NCBI GenBank assembly: GCA_015228785.1
Contig: JADGCU010000015.1
Coordinates: 1-35,595, forward strand
DNA from: Candidatus Omnitrophota bacterium
GTDB taxonomy: Bacteria > Omnitrophota > Gorgyraeia > Zapsychrales > Fredricksoniimonadaceae
DNA length: 35,595 nt
Direction: 5' to 3'
A model generated the notes under the pieces. It was not told the DNA's origin. It worked only from the letters and a program-made list of their open reading frames with translations, and searched no databases. The translations under genes and the position numbers were made by a program. This document shows positions 15,694-26,861 of the stretch, piece after piece; the first letter of the stretch is position 1; the number at the start of each line of letters is the position of its first letter.

Positions 15694-17136
15694 TCAATTG
15701 TTCACAATATAATCCGTTAACAAACGAACACCATACCCTGTCGCCCCATGACCATAATACCAGTGCGAATCACCATCCACAAAGGCTGTGCCAGCGATAT
15801 CAATATGGGCCCATGCCGTATCCCCAACGAATGCTTTCAAAAATTCTGCTCCGCAAATTGTCCCCGCTGATCCTCGAACATTGCTGATATTTTTAATGTC
15901 CGCGATCTTAGACTTAAGTGCATCTTTATATTCAGAATACATCGGAAGCTGCCAGGCACGATCATCTGTCTGTTGAGCGCTCTTTAAAAGCGCTTTAATA
16001 AGATCATCATTGTTCCCCAGGATACCTGCATAATCATGCCCCAACGCCACAACACAGGCACCGGTCAGTGTCGCAATATCAATCACACGCGCAGGTTTAT
16101 AATTCTTGATCACATACGCAAGAACATCAGCCAAAACAAGACGTCCTTCAGCATCGGTATTTCCGATCTCAACCGACTTTCCTGAGTAACCAACGATAAC
16201 ATCCCCAGGCTTATATGAATTCGCATCAATCGCATTCTCTACCATTCCAGCCGCAAAGATCAAATTCTTCTTAGGCTTAAGTGCCAAAACCGCCTTCAGT
16301 GTTGCCCAGACAGCCGCAGCACCACTCATATCCTCACGCATCGTCTCCATGCTTCCCGATGGCTTAAGATTCAATCCACCCGTGTCATACGTCAACCCCT
16401 TGCCAACAAGCGCCGTATAAGGAACGCTCTTCCCGGCTCCCGTATACTTGACGACAACAACACGCGGCTCTTTGCTGCTTCCCTGGTTCACAGCAAGCAA
16501 CAGGCCCAACTTCTTAGCTTTCAATTTTGCGCGGTCTAGAATCTCAAGAGAGATATTCTTTTCGCCGCGCACCAAAGTACGAACCTGTTTCTCCAGATAT
16601 TCTGCGGTAACAACATCAGCGTTATCATTAACAAGATCACGCGCAAAATTAACACTTTCAGCAATCTTCACTGCCAGAACACAGGCCTTCCCAAAAGTCG
16701 TGACAAAAACATAATCCTTCTTCTGGACTGTTTTGTCATCCTTCTTGGGGGTAATATATTTCTTCCACGCATAAACGCCGATCGTTGCGGCTTCAACAGC
16801 AGCACAAGCGACCTCTGCATTATCTTTTGAAAGAAGCACTTCGATAGTCTTGGCTTTCTTAAGGTTTCCTGAAAGAAAAGCCCGGCGTAAATAAACGCGC
16901 AGAGCCGTCATGGTGAGATCTTTTTCTTTCCCAAGACCTAATAAAAGAATGATCTTCTTGCCAATAATAATCGGAAAGACCTCCCCTTTATTACCTTCGA
17001 ACTGACCCGCGAGAACCAATTTCTTAATGTCGCCTAGAATCTGTTTAGGAAACGTGGACGCCTTAACCTGTTCAACGGTTAAACAAACGACGGCCGCATC
17101 CTTGTCAAATCCTGCATTGTCACGATATGAGATCAC
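15694..17136 (-). CDS. pepA: Leucyl aminopeptidase (M17 family)
   Basis: An M17 cytosolic aminopeptidase of about 480 residues. The C-terminal catalytic domain shows [20 protein letters not shown] (metal-binding Lys and Asp), the family signature [16 protein letters not shown], and GAEFLKAF followed by [10 protein letters not shown]. The N-terminal domain is the variable macro-like part. It removes N-terminal residues from peptides using two divalent metals. The frame extends to a GTG at 17172, but the GTG at 17136 is the better start: AAAGGAG stands 6 bases before it, and the encoded N-terminus [10 protein letters not shown] fits the family. It lies between gltA and fumC, a combination with no obvious functional link. 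Confidence 0.93.
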   Translation of the reverse strand: MISYRDNAGFDKDAAVVCLTVEQVKASTFPKQILGDIKKLVLAGQFEGNKGEVFPIIIGKKIILLLGLGKEKDLTMTALRVYLRRAFLSGNLKKAKTIEVLLSKDNAEVACAAVEAATIGVYAWKKYITPKKDDKTVQKKDYVFVTTFGKACVLAVKIAESVNFARDLVNDNADVVTAEYLEKQVRTLVRGEKNISLEILDRAKLKAKKLGLLLAVNQGSSKEPRVVVVKYTGAGKSVPYTALVGKGLTYDTGGLNLKPSGSMETMREDMSGAAAVWATLKAVLALKPKKNLIFAAGMVENAIDANSYKPGDVIVGYSGKSVEIGNTDAEGRLVLADVLAYVIKNYKPARVIDIATLTGACVVALGHDYAGILGNNDDLIKALLKSAQQTDDRAWQLPMYSEYKDALKSKIADIKNISNVRGSAGTICGAEFLKAFVGDTAWAHIDIAGTAFVDGDSHWYYGHGATGYGVRLLTDYIVNN

Positions 17137-17189
17137 TATAAACTCCTTTAACAACAACTGCTTTCTGATCACTCGTTAAGAATTCCCTG

Positions 17190-18482
17190 TTACCGCTTAT
17201 TGATCGACAAATAATCCCGCTTATTGTGCCCCACATAGATTTGTCTTGGACGACCGATCTTTCTTCCCGGATTATCCATCATCTCTTTCCAATGGGCGAT
17301 CCAGCCCGGCATACGACCGATAGCAAACATCACCGTAAACATGTTCCTGGGAATGCCCAAAGCCTTATAAATGATGCCACTATAAAAATCTACATTCGGA
17401 TAAAGATTGCGGTCAACAAAATACGAGTCCGCCAACACTTTCTTTTCTACTTTCAAAGCGATATCAAGAAGCGGATCATTGATGCCGAGCTTTTGTAGAA
17501 TATCATGTGCACATTCCTTAATAATCTTGGCACGCGGATCATAACTTTTGTACACACGATGACCAATGCCCATAAGACGAAACGGATTCGTCTTGTCCTT
17601 AGCCATTTCAAGACATTTATCAACGTTGCTATCTTCTTTTTGAATTGCTTCGAGCATTTCAATAACCGCCTCATTGGCGCCACCATGTAAAGGTCCCCAT
17701 AAGGCACAAATTCCAGCCGATACAGAAGCAAAGAGATTAGAATGCGCACTCCCGACCAAGCGAACGGTCGACGTGGAACAGTTCTGCTCATGATCAGCAT
17801 GAAGGATCAAAAGGACCTTGAGAGCCTTCGAAACTTCATCATAAATTTTATAAGGTCTCGAGGGATTAGAGAACATCATATTCAAAAAGTTAGGGACATA
17901 TTCAAGATCATGCCGAGGATAAACAAACGGCTCGCCAATCGATTTCTTATAAGCAAACGCGGCAATCGTCCGGATCTTGGACATAAGCTGAACCGCAACC
18001 CTGTCAAATTCCTCTGTTGAAAGAGCCGCCGAATCTATCCCAGGATAATAAGTTGATAAAGCACAAACAACAGAGGCCAAGATCGCCATAGGATGAGCCC
18101 TGGTCGGAAACCCATCAAATAAATGTTTCATATCCTCATGGAGGGTTGAATGCTCTGTAAATGTTTCTGAAAAGTTCTTGAACTGCTCAGCTGTCGGAAG
18201 ATCCCCATAAATCAGAAGGTAAGCGATCTCAACAAAGCCTGCATGCTCTGCCAGTTGTTCAATAGGATATCCACGATAACGCAATATTCCCGCCTCCCCA
18301 TCGAGATAAGTGATCGCACTCTTACAATTGGAGGTATTGCCAAACCCTTGATCAAAAGTCACATAATTGGTAAGCGTGCGAAGCTTCGAAATATCGATCC
18401 CCTTTTCCCCCTCTGTCCCGACAATCACCGGCAATTCATAAGTATTGCCATCGAGAATAACTTTTGCGCTTTGCTGATCCAT
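17190..18482 (-). CDS. gltA: Citrate synthase
   Basis: A 430-residue type II (Gram-negative-like) citrate synthase. Active-site motifs are GPLHGGANEAV and MGIGHRVYKSYDPRA (the two catalytic His), with FYSGIIYKALGIP near the catalytic Asp. It condenses oxaloacetate with acetyl-CoA at the entry of the TCA cycle. The start ATG at 18482 has AGGAG 6-7 bases upstream, and a good promoter lies at 18516-18544, so gltA probably leads the gltA-pepA-fumC operon. The extended N-terminal beta region (about residues 1-45) is that of hexameric, NADH-sensitive citrate synthases, though sensitivity cannot be read from sequence. Confidence 0.96.
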   Translation of the reverse strand: MDQQSAKVILDGNTYELPVIVGTEGEKGIDISKLRTLTNYVTFDQGFGNTSNCKSAITYLDGEAGILRYRGYPIEQLAEHAGFVEIAYLLIYGDLPTAEQFKNFSETFTEHSTLHEDMKHLFDGFPTRAHPMAILASVVCALSTYYPGIDSAALSTEEFDRVAVQLMSKIRTIAAFAYKKSIGEPFVYPRHDLEYVPNFLNMMFSNPSRPYKIYDEVSKALKVLLILHADHEQNCSTSTVRLVGSAHSNLFASVSAGICALWGPLHGGANEAVIEMLEAIQKEDSNVDKCLEMAKDKTNPFRLMGIGHRVYKSYDPRAKIIKECAHDILQKLGINDPLLDIALKVEKKVLADSYFVDRNLYPNVDFYSGIIYKALGIPRNMFTVMFAIGRMPGWIAHWKEMMDNPGRKIGRPRQIYVGHNKRDYLSINKR

Positions 18483-18515
18483 ATGAGCTCCTATGAAAAA
18501 TTAAAATAGGGGTTT

Positions 18516-18544
18516 ATTATATTACGTGTTTCTTAAAACCGCAA
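18516..18544 (-). promoter_or_regulatory. Sigma-70-like promoter of gltA
   Basis: On the minus strand TTGCGG (18539-18544), a 17-base spacer and a perfect TATAAT (18516-18521) lie 34 bases before the gltA start. This fits a housekeeping promoter and separates gltA from the HD-GYP gene upstream. Confidence 0.7.
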
Positions 18545-18591
18545 GACGATTAAACCTGTAGGATATCCTGTCTGACGTCGGAGAACATCAC

Positions 18592-19677
18592 CTACTCCGG
18601 ACTAGAAAGAGGCAAGGGCTCATGACCGACTGCTTTATTAATCGCCTTGATTTGAGGAAGCGCCTTGATGAACGCATCGACAACGGCTGAATCAAAAGAA
18701 GTTCCGGACATTTTCTTGATCTCTTTAACCGCCTCATCAAAAGGCCATGCTTTTTTATAAGGACGCTCAGAAGTCAACGCATCAAAAACATCGCACACCG
18801 CACAAATGCGCCCTGCGATCGGAATTTCTTCGCCATGAAGCCCCTGCGGATAGCCTTTCCCATCCCAACGTTCATGATGCGTACGGGCAATATTCTCCGC
18901 CATTCGCAAGAATGCGGAATCACTATTAGCCAGCATCCCCCCTCCGATCGCCGCATGAGTTTTCATAACTTCAAACTCATCCTTTGTCAAAGGACCTGGC
19001 TTAAGAAGAATACTATCAGGGATCGCGATCTTTCCCACGTCATGTAAAGGAGCGGTGTTAAGAATTTGTTCGCTTTCCTCCGCGCTCATCCCCATCGCCA
19101 GTGCCACGGCCTCACAATAACGGCTCATGCGAACAATATGCGCCCCTGTATCCGTATCCCTGCGTTCAGCCGCATAACCTAACCGTTGAATAAGCTCAAG
19201 ACGACTTTTATGAAGTTCTTCAGTGCGTTCTCGCACGATCCGCTCAAGATCAACATTTTTGCTCTGAACCTCAGCATGTAACAGTTTTGTTTCAATCACA
19301 TTACGGCAACGGAGAAGAACCTTGGCTGGCTCATACGGCTTGTTTAGAAAATCTTTAGCCCCTGAAGACAAAGCACGCAAATGGACCTTGTCATCGCTAT
19401 CTGCTGAAATAACCAGAATGGGAAGATAATCATCAGGATAAGCCTTCTTTAACGCATTCATCACGTCAAAACCGCTAACCTTGGGCATATGAAGATCCAA
19501 GACCAAAAGATCCGGATGAAAAGCCTCATACTGACGAATCAGACGCGTTGCGTTAGGAAGAGTGCGAATATTGTGAAACCCACCCGACGTTAGAATGCGT
19601 CGTAAAATAACACGATTAACTTTCTCGTCTTCCACGATTAAAATATTTGCATCCAGGATCTGTTCCGGTGTGATCAT
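18592..19677 (-). CDS. Response regulator with HD-GYP domain (c-di-GMP phosphodiesterase, RpfG-like)
   Basis: A 361-residue two-domain protein. The N-terminal receiver domain (residues 10-125) has the acidic pair in VEDE, the phospho-acceptor Asp61 in VLDLHMP and Lys113 in NKP. A short coiled coil (about 135-160) leads to the HD-GYP domain (170-345), with HDVGKIAIP (His212-Asp213) and HHERWDGKGYPQGL carrying the GYP motif (275-277). The motifs are intact, so hydrolysis of c-di-GMP is likely. It overlaps surE by 4 bases (ATGA) and ends the bioB operon. The cognate kinase is not adjacent. Its target could include the two PilZ pathways seen here. Confidence 0.92.
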   Translation of the reverse strand: MITPEQILDANILIVEDEKVNRVILRRILTSGGFHNIRTLPNATRLIRQYEAFHPDLLVLDLHMPKVSGFDVMNALKKAYPDDYLPILVISADSDDKVHLRALSSGAKDFLNKPYEPAKVLLRCRNVIETKLLHAEVQSKNVDLERIVRERTEELHKSRLELIQRLGYAAERRDTDTGAHIVRMSRYCEAVALAMGMSAEESEQILNTAPLHDVGKIAIPDSILLKPGPLTKDEFEVMKTHAAIGGGMLANSDSAFLRMAENIARTHHERWDGKGYPQGLHGEEIPIAGRICAVCDVFDALTSERPYKKAWPFDEAVKEIKKMSGTSFDSAVVDAFIKALPQIKAINKAVGHEPLPLSSPE

Positions 19678-20444
19678 AGAAAGATACTTCCTTTAACTGA
19701 CCTTAAAAAATCATGATCTGTCGCATCACAATGAATGGGAGCAACAACAACATAACCTTTCTTAAGAAGATAACTGTCTGACTGTCTCTCATTCTTACCA
19801 GCGGGTGGTCGCCCGGTCAACCAATAATATGTCTTTCCTGAAGGAGCCCTTTTCTTCTTAAATTCCCCATGGATCGGGACCTTGCACTGTCTTGTCCAGC
19901 GGATGCCCTTAATCTTCTTGAGATCAATATCCGGAACGTTAATATTCAAAAATGTCCCCCGAGAAAGTCGATGTGAAAGGACCCACCGTGCCATCATAAC
20001 ACCAACTTGAGCTGCGTGTTGAAAACAAGTTGCTCCAAATGAATCCAGGGAGATAGCGATCGAAGGGATCCCCATCAAGGCGCCCTCCCTGGCTGCCCCA
20101 ACCGTTCCAGAATAAAAAATACTGCATCCATCATTACATCCATCATTCACCCCAGAAACAACCAGATCTGGCTTCTTTTTCAAAATCATAGAAACACCAA
20201 ATTTAACGCAATCAGCAGGCGTTCCACTCATAGCATGCGCTGAAAATTCCTTCCGTACAGAAACGCGCTTATGATACAGCGGCTGATATAGCGTAATGGC
20301 CTGAGAGATCGAACTTCTTTCAGATTCCGGCGCCACAACCGTAACGTCTCCTATCTTAACAAGTTCATGATACATCGCCGCAATACCCGCGGCATACACG
20401 CCATCGTCATTCACCAAAAGAATGCGGGGTTTCTTTTTTGCCAT
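19674..20444 (-). CDS. surE: 5'/3'-nucleotidase SurE
   Basis: A 256-residue SurE-family metal-dependent phosphatase. The N-terminal ILLVNDDGVYAAGI carries the paired Asp metal ligands, SERSSISQAIT follows, and SGVNDGCNDG contains the conserved Asn. Family members dephosphorylate nucleoside 5'- and 3'-monophosphates in the stationary phase. The ATG at 20444 comes immediately after the menG stop and has GGAG upstream. It overlaps the HD-GYP gene at the other end. No signal peptide. Confidence 0.94.
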   Translation of the reverse strand: MAKKKPRILLVNDDGVYAAGIAAMYHELVKIGDVTVVAPESERSSISQAITLYQPLYHKRVSVRKEFSAHAMSGTPADCVKFGVSMILKKKPDLVVSGVNDGCNDGCSIFYSGTVGAAREGALMGIPSIAISLDSFGATCFQHAAQVGVMMARWVLSHRLSRGTFLNINVPDIDLKKIKGIRWTRQCKVPIHGEFKKKRAPSGKTYYWLTGRPPAGKNERQSDSYLLKKGYVVVAPIHCDATDHDFLRSVKGSIFL

Positions 20445-21149
20445 TTATTTCTCCGCCACATAAATCGTCATCGCGCCTAAACAAAGTTTCCGACGCATCA
20501 CATTATTAAACCCAACCTGATGAATGATCTTCATAAAACGATCCCCGGACGGGAACGCCATCCCTGTCGTGGCAAGATATTCATAAGCCTTAACATCCCG
20601 ACTAAAAATAGAAATAAAAATAGGGATAACACACTTCAAATAAAAAGTATGGAACACCGCAAGCAAGAAAGACTCTGGCCTTGACAGTTCCAAAATAATC
20701 AACTTTCCCCCAGGAAAAAGAACCCGATAACTCTCAATAAGGGCGGCCATTAAATCCGGCATATTACGCAAAGCAAACCCAGCCGTTACCGCATGAAACG
20801 ATTCTTCAGAAAAAGGAAGCTTTTGCGCGTCCGCAGTCTCTAGAATAATCTTCGAGGAAAAACCTGCTTGTTGAATGCGCTCACGACCAATATTCATCAT
20901 TTCCTCAGACAAGTCAATGCCAATAATCGATGTGATCCGCGAACAACCCTGAGCCAAAGTGACCGCAACGTGTGCTGTCCCTGCGCCTATATCCAAAACC
21001 TTAAGATCTTCCCCTTTCGGCAAATAGCGCACCATACACCGCCGCCAATAATCATCCATCCCCAATGACAAAAAACGATTCAGAAAGTCATAACGCACCG
21101 ATATGGCATCAAACATCTTGGGAGACTCGGCTTTTGAAGAAATAGTCAT
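20445..21149 (-). CDS. ubiE: Demethylmenaquinone/ubiquinone methyltransferase family
   Basis: A 234-residue class I SAM methyltransferase. MFDAISVRYDFLNRFLSLGMDDYWRR is the UbiE/MenG N-terminal signature, VLDIGAGTAHVAVTLA is the SAM-binding motif I, and FALRNMPD with LEL-type motif III regions follow. The family C-methylates demethylmenaquinone or a ubiquinone intermediate in quinone synthesis. No other men or ubi gene is in the window; menaquinone is more likely in this kind of organism, but that is an inference. It begins 3 bases after trxB without a strong ribosome site, and ends one base before surE. Confidence 0.88.
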   Translation of the reverse strand: MTISSKAESPKMFDAISVRYDFLNRFLSLGMDDYWRRCMVRYLPKGEDLKVLDIGAGTAHVAVTLAQGCSRITSIIGIDLSEEMMNIGRERIQQAGFSSKIILETADAQKLPFSEESFHAVTAGFALRNMPDLMAALIESYRVLFPGGKLIILELSRPESFLLAVFHTFYLKCVIPIFISIFSRDVKAYEYLATTGMAFPSGDRFMKIIHQVGFNNVMRRKLCLGAMTIYVAEK

Positions 21150-21152
21150 ATA

Positions 21153-22094
21153 TTAGGTGTGGTCGTTAAGAAAATGTTCTACATCCAAGGCCGCCATACA
21201 TCCACTTCCAGCAGATGTTATCGCCTGACGATATCTTTTATCCTGAACATCCCCACAGGCAAAAACACCTTTGACACTTGTTAGGGTCGATCCAGGTACG
21301 GTCTTAACATACCCCGCATCATCCAACTCGATCTGCCCGCCCAAAAAGGCGGTATTGGGGGTATGTCCTATCGCATAAAAAAGACCGCTTGAGGCGATCT
21401 CTGACTCTTCCCCTGTCTTTACATTCTTGATTTTCAAAGAAGACAGAAATTTCTCACCCTTTGCTTCAACAGGAATCGTGTTCCAAAGAATCTCGATCTT
21501 AGGATTATCAAAGGCGCGTTTTTGCATGGCCTTGGATGCGCGCAATTCATCCCGACGGTGCATCAAAATAACCTTACTCGCCGTCTTGGTCAAATGCGAC
21601 GCTTCCTCGATCGCAGAATCCCCCCCGCCAACCACAACCAACACTTTATTGCGAAAGATAGGAAGAGCCCCATCACATACCGCACACGCCGAGATCCCAC
21701 GTTGCCAGAATTTTTCTTCTCCCAGAATATTCATGCGTCTGGCGGTCGCCCCCGTTGCGACAACAATCGCTCTTGCCTCCACTGTCTCCCCGCTATCCAG
21801 AAACAGAGAAAAAGGACGTTTTGAAAGATCAAGGCGCTCCACCGTCTGTGTTTTAATTCGCGCCCCGCACTTCATCGACTGTTCACGCATTCTCACCATA
21901 AGCTCAGGCCCGCTGATACCCTCAGGAAATCCTGGAAAATTCTCAATCTCCGTCGTTGTCGTCAGCTGCCCTCCCGCCGCAATCCCGCCAGCCATCATCC
22001 CTTCAAACAGCAAAGGATTTAAACTTGCTCGGGCTGTATAAATAGCCGCCGTGTGCCCTGCTGGACCTGACCCGATAATAATAACGCTCTCCAT
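21153..22094 (-). CDS. trxB: Thioredoxin reductase
   Basis: A 313-residue low-molecular-weight thioredoxin reductase. The FAD-binding motif is [16 protein letters not shown] at the N-terminus, the redox-active disulphide is in CAVCDGA (Cys137, Cys140), and the NADPH motif is [15 protein letters not shown]. The closing [23 protein letters not shown] binds FAD. It reduces thioredoxin with NADPH. The ATG at 22094 has AAAGGAG 7 bases upstream and follows the bioB stop by one base. NADPH from the pnt operon would feed it. Confidence 0.95.
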   Translation of the reverse strand: MESVIIIGSGPAGHTAAIYTARASLNPLLFEGMMAGGIAAGGQLTTTTEIENFPGFPEGISGPELMVRMREQSMKCGARIKTQTVERLDLSKRPFSLFLDSGETVEARAIVVATGATARRMNILGEEKFWQRGISACAVCDGALPIFRNKVLVVVGGGDSAIEEASHLTKTASKVILMHRRDELRASKAMQKRAFDNPKIEILWNTIPVEAKGEKFLSSLKIKNVKTGEESEIASSGLFYAIGHTPNTAFLGGQIELDDAGYVKTVPGSTLTSVKGVFACGDVQDKRYRQAITSAGSGCMAALDVEHFLNDHT

Positions 22095-22095
22095 A

Positions 22096-23169
22096 TCATG
22101 TCTCCTTTAAAAAAGGTCTCAATTCATCCCGACTTTTAAGGCCATCCGCTTCTTCATGAGTGTCAGAACGTAACAAGATTTCATCGATCTTAACATCAGA
22201 TTTAATCGAGAACCCCAGATCTTTGATCATTTGCAACGTATGGTGATTCGAAGAGCCTCGCGCATTCAAATATCCCTGAAGAAAAAGAGAATTGGCCACA
22301 TACAGCCCCAAAGGCTCAAGCGCCCGCAAGTGGATCTCCCTCCCGGCTGCCATACGGATTTCAGCACGCGGATTCATCAAACGAAACAAACATAATACCC
22401 GAAGGCAATATTCAGGCGTAAGCCCATTTAACGTCTTCAGAGCAATGCCTGGAATAGGAATCAAGAAATTAACAGGAATAGAATCAGTCTGAATATCACG
22501 ATGAATAAGCGCCATCTGAAAAACATCGTCTGCTGTTTCTCCCATCCCAATAATGACACCTGAGCAGATCGCCAAATCGTTGCTCTTGGCCGCCCGCAAC
22601 GTCGCAAGACGATCCGAATAACTGTGTGTTGTACAAATCTTCTTATAGTGCCGCTCCGATGTATTGAGATTGTGATTCAACCGATCGAGACCTGCCGCTT
22701 TCAATTTCTTTGCCTGATCCGATGTAATAACTCCTGGCGACACACAAACCTCAAGAGGCCAATTCTTTTTGATCTCCCGAATGATCTGCGACAAATGATC
22801 AATACGCTCATCTGATGGCCCCGCACCAGAAAAAACCATACAATATCGATGCGCCCCCTGCTCCCAGGCAGCCTTGGCCTCTGCCATGATCTCGGCATCT
22901 GACTTCATCGGATACTGCTCGATCCGCGCACTCGAAGATGTCGATTGCGCACAATACTGACAATCTTCCGAACAAAGCCCATTCTGAACATTATTCAAAA
23001 TGTGGACCGTGACTTCTTTAGAGAAATATTTATGTCGGATCTGATAGGCGGCTGCGACTAATATTAAGAGATCAACTCCATCAGAAGAAAGAACGCCAAG
23101 GGCGTCCGTCTTTGACAAAGGCTCATCACTTAAAGCGTTCTGTAATATTCTTTGACAGGAATCTGACAT
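22096..23169 (-). CDS. bioB: Biotin synthase
   Basis: A radical SAM biotin synthase of 357 residues. CSEDCQYC is the [4Fe-4S] motif (Cys66, Cys70, Cys73), [11 protein letters not shown] is the substrate-binding region, and AGREIHL supplies the conserved Arg near the [2Fe-2S] site. It inserts sulfur into dethiobiotin. The frame is open to 23220, but the ATG at 23169 has GGAG 7 bases upstream and a normal family start. A promoter lies 23-51 bases upstream. It leads the bioB-trxB-ubiE-surE-HD-GYP run. No other bio gene is near, so the rest of the pathway is either elsewhere or absent. Confidence 0.95.
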   Translation of the reverse strand: MSDSCQRILQNALSDEPLSKTDALGVLSSDGVDLLILVAAAYQIRHKYFSKEVTVHILNNVQNGLCSEDCQYCAQSTSSSARIEQYPMKSDAEIMAEAKAAWEQGAHRYCMVFSGAGPSDERIDHLSQIIREIKKNWPLEVCVSPGVITSDQAKKLKAAGLDRLNHNLNTSERHYKKICTTHSYSDRLATLRAAKSNDLAICSGVIIGMGETADDVFQMALIHRDIQTDSIPVNFLIPIPGIALKTLNGLTPEYCLRVLCLFRLMNPRAEIRMAAGREIHLRALEPLGLYVANSLFLQGYLNARGSSNHHTLQMIKDLGFSIKSDVKIDEILLRSDTHEEADGLKSRDELRPFLKET

Positions 23170-23191
23170 AAATAACTCCAATAAGGAAAAC

Positions 23192-23220
23192 ATTCTAATA
23201 TAAAAATAACCCGTCGGCAA
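23192..23220 (-). promoter_or_regulatory. Putative bioB promoter
   Basis: On the minus strand TTGCCG (23215-23220) and TAGAAT (23192-23197) are separated by exactly 17 bases, ending 23 bases before the bioB start. Each box matches the sigma-70 consensus at 4-5 of 6 positions. A BirA-type operator with TTGTAAAC-like arms was not seen. Confidence 0.6.
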
Positions 23221-23236
23221 ATATTTATATAAATAT
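23221..23236. repeat. Perfect 16-bp AT palindrome in the bioB divergent region
   Basis: ATATTTATATAAATAT is perfectly self-complementary. It directly abuts the -35 box of the bioB promoter, so it could be a regulator site or just low-complexity AT sequence; the all-AT composition makes chance more likely than for a mixed palindrome. Confidence 0.5.
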
Positions 23237-23256
23237 ATGAATAAAAATTACTTGCT

Positions 23257-23277
23257 TTTACGATAAAGTGTCGTAAA
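23257..23277. promoter_or_regulatory. Inverted repeat TTTACGA-N7-TCGTAAA, possible operator
   Basis: Two perfect 7-base arms (23257-23263 and 23271-23277) are separated by 7 bases. The right arm ends 2 bases before the GAGG ribosome site of the 601-residue protein gene. It could be a repressor operator or, if transcribed, a hairpin next to the ribosome site. No T-run follows, so it is not a terminator. Confidence 0.6.
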
Positions 23278-23291
23278 TTGAGGTAAATAAA

Positions 23292-25097
23292 ATGAGCCAA
23301 ATACAATCGCCCCATACATTCCACATCCCTGTCATGGGGACTGGATTCACAATCGATTCCCCCATCCGGGTTGCCCGCTACGGGATATCCTCTGTCATTT
23401 CCCTTGTTGATGATACCCTTATTGAAGACGTTCGTAAATTCTATGCCAAACGCTACAACGAACCCTACGAGCCTATTGAAAAACATTCCGAAGACTGGCG
23501 TGCACGCCGGATCACCGCATATCTCAACCTCGTTGACAAAATTGTCACAAAACAGGTTGAGGATCTAAAGAAAACCGCTTTCACGGTCGGCAGTGAGATT
23601 ACAAAATATTTCGAATTTCTCCCTAATGAATCCCCCCTCAAGATCCTTTATCATAAGATGTTAAAGACCCAAGATCCAATTGAAAAAACAGCTCTCCAAT
23701 CAGATCTTCGCCAACAAATCGTTACTGGACGAATTGATGTTAACATCATGACCAAATTGGACCGTCTTAATTACGCCAAGGACGGCACTCAGCTTCCAGA
23801 CGAATATTCAGATGCCCTTTCAGCGCTTCGCGGCTATGCCCAGAGCACGCTCACATCAGCCATAGTCCTCTCAGCCGGATTCAACCGTAAGCTTTACTCC
23901 TACATTGAAGAATTCAAAGATTTTTATGCTGATGCAGCAGGCACATTCAAGAAAGAAGTCATCCTAAAGGTCAGCGATTACCGCTCCGCCATCACACAAG
24001 GAAAATTTCTTGTCAAAAAAGGCATCTGGATTTCGGAATTCCGCGTTGAATCAGGCCTAAACTGCGGCGGCCACGCATTTGCCGGAAGCGGCAACCTGAT
24101 GGGACCGATCCTCGAAGAATTCAAACAAAAAAAACAAGAGCTGATCGACCAGCTTGGAGCGATGTATCTGGAAGCCCTAAAACTTAAGAACGCCATCCTT
24201 CCAGAAAAGACACCTGTTTTTCGCCTCACGGCCCAAGGCGGTATCGGCACCCTCAACGAAGATGTTTTTCTAAAACGCTATTATGATGTTGTGTCAACGG
24301 GGTGGGGCTCCCCCTTCCTTCTGGTCCCAGAAGCGGTCCAGATCGATAAAGATACACTGGAGAAACTTGCGGCCGCAGGAGAACAGGATATCTTCTTAAG
24401 CGATGTTTCTCCCATGAACGTCGCCTTTAATAACTTAAGAAATTCTTTAAGCGAAATCAAAAAATGTATTCTCATTAACGAAGGCCATCCCGGAAGCCCT
24501 TGTCTCCTGGGGCATATCGCGAATAACACAGAATTCACCAAGCACCCTATCTGCACCGCCTCACGAACGTATCAAAGCCTCAAATTAAGCGCCCTGAAGG
24601 CCATGGGGCTCCCCAAGGCTGAGTATGATAAACAGGTCGCCAAGGTCACAGCCAAGGCCTGTATCTGCGCCGAGCTCGGCCATGGTGTTTACCTCAATGA
24701 ACATCTTGGGAAAAAGAATGCCAATTCGCCAGCTGTCTGCCCAGGCCCTAACATCGCCTATTTCAATCGTCCCGCAAGCCTCAAAGAAATGATCGACCAT
24801 ATTTACGGCCGCATGAACATCATGCCTTTCAAGAACCGCCCGCATATGTTCATCAAGGAACTCAAACTTAATATCGAACAATTTGAGAAACTGGTCAAGG
24901 AAAGAACTTCTGACAAAAAAGAAGACGCCACGATCGAAGAATTCCGTAAGAATCTTATCGATGGCGTGGAATATTACCGAACCCTTATCCCCAAAATCGC
25001 TGAAGAGTCTCAAGAATTCCGCCGTGACATGCTCCGGCAGCTCGAAGAATGCCAGATAAATATCTTGCGCATCCTTCCCATTTCTGCGCTTGCATAA
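23292..25097 (+). CDS. Divergent nitronate-monooxygenase-like (NPD-type) protein, function unknown
   Basis: A 601-residue protein I cannot name. Three stretches resemble FMN-binding TIM-barrel enzymes of the NPD/nitronate monooxygenase type: IPVMGTGFTIDSPIRVARYG (12-31; family PIIQ-AP-type start), SGLNCGGHAF (254-263; compare E-A-GGH), and LTAQGGIGT with GWGSPFLLVPEA (312-348; compare AAGGI and GT-FL-PE). Between them is a long helical insertion (about 60-240). A C-terminal extension (380-601) is rich in Cys: 392, 404, 421, 457, 459 and 483, including ACICAELG and AVCPGPN. There is no signal peptide or membrane span. The start has GAGG 8 bases upstream, and an inverted repeat lies just before it. 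thiC converges from the right. The Cys could bind metal or an Fe-S cluster; this is an inference. Confidence 0.7.
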   Translation: MSQIQSPHTFHIPVMGTGFTIDSPIRVARYGISSVISLVDDTLIEDVRKFYAKRYNEPYEPIEKHSEDWRARRITAYLNLVDKIVTKQVEDLKKTAFTVGSEITKYFEFLPNESPLKILYHKMLKTQDPIEKTALQSDLRQQIVTGRIDVNIMTKLDRLNYAKDGTQLPDEYSDALSALRGYAQSTLTSAIVLSAGFNRKLYSYIEEFKDFYADAAGTFKKEVILKVSDYRSAITQGKFLVKKGIWISEFRVESGLNCGGHAFAGSGNLMGPILEEFKQKKQELIDQLGAMYLEALKLKNAILPEKTPVFRLTAQGGIGTLNEDVFLKRYYDVVSTGWGSPFLLVPEAVQIDKDTLEKLAAAGEQDIFLSDVSPMNVAFNNLRNSLSEIKKCILINEGHPGSPCLLGHIANNTEFTKHPICTASRTYQSLKLSALKAMGLPKAEYDKQVAKVTAKACICAELGHGVYLNEHLGKKNANSPAVCPGPNIAYFNRPASLKEMIDHIYGRMNIMPFKNRPHMFIKELKLNIEQFEKLVKERTSDKKEDATIEEFRKNLIDGVEYYRTLIPKIAEESQEFRRDMLRQLEECQINILRILPISALA

Positions 25098-25155
25098 AAA
25101 TCGGTAAAGAAAAACAATCCACTTCCCTGTCGTTACGCGCAAGGAATGCTTTCTT

Positions 25156-26732
<1,577 letters not shown>

Positions 26733-26807
26733 CCAGATATATATATTCTCTTTTTAAAGACGAAACAGAAGCCTTCATCAACACGTCAATCTCTAGATTA
26801 TCCAATA

Positions 26808-26836
26808 TTGACTAAAATTCGATACTAGCTTAGAAT
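26808..26836 (+). promoter_or_regulatory. Promoter of the glutamate-synthase-like gene
   Basis: TTGACT (26808-26813), a 17-base spacer and TAGAAT (26831-26836) make a strong sigma-70-like promoter. A start near 26843 would give a leader of about 84 bases that contains the tandem hairpins at 26862-26901. Confidence 0.7.
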
Positions 26837-26861
26837 TCCATAAATTATACACTGCCTTGTT

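Noticed and set aside
17137-17172. Upstream GTG start of pepA
   Set aside because: A strong AAAGGAG ribosome site lies inside this segment and serves the GTG at 17136.
23221-23277. BirA operator for bioB
   Set aside because: The palindromes here do not match the known BirA arms (TTGTAAAC / GTTTACAA).
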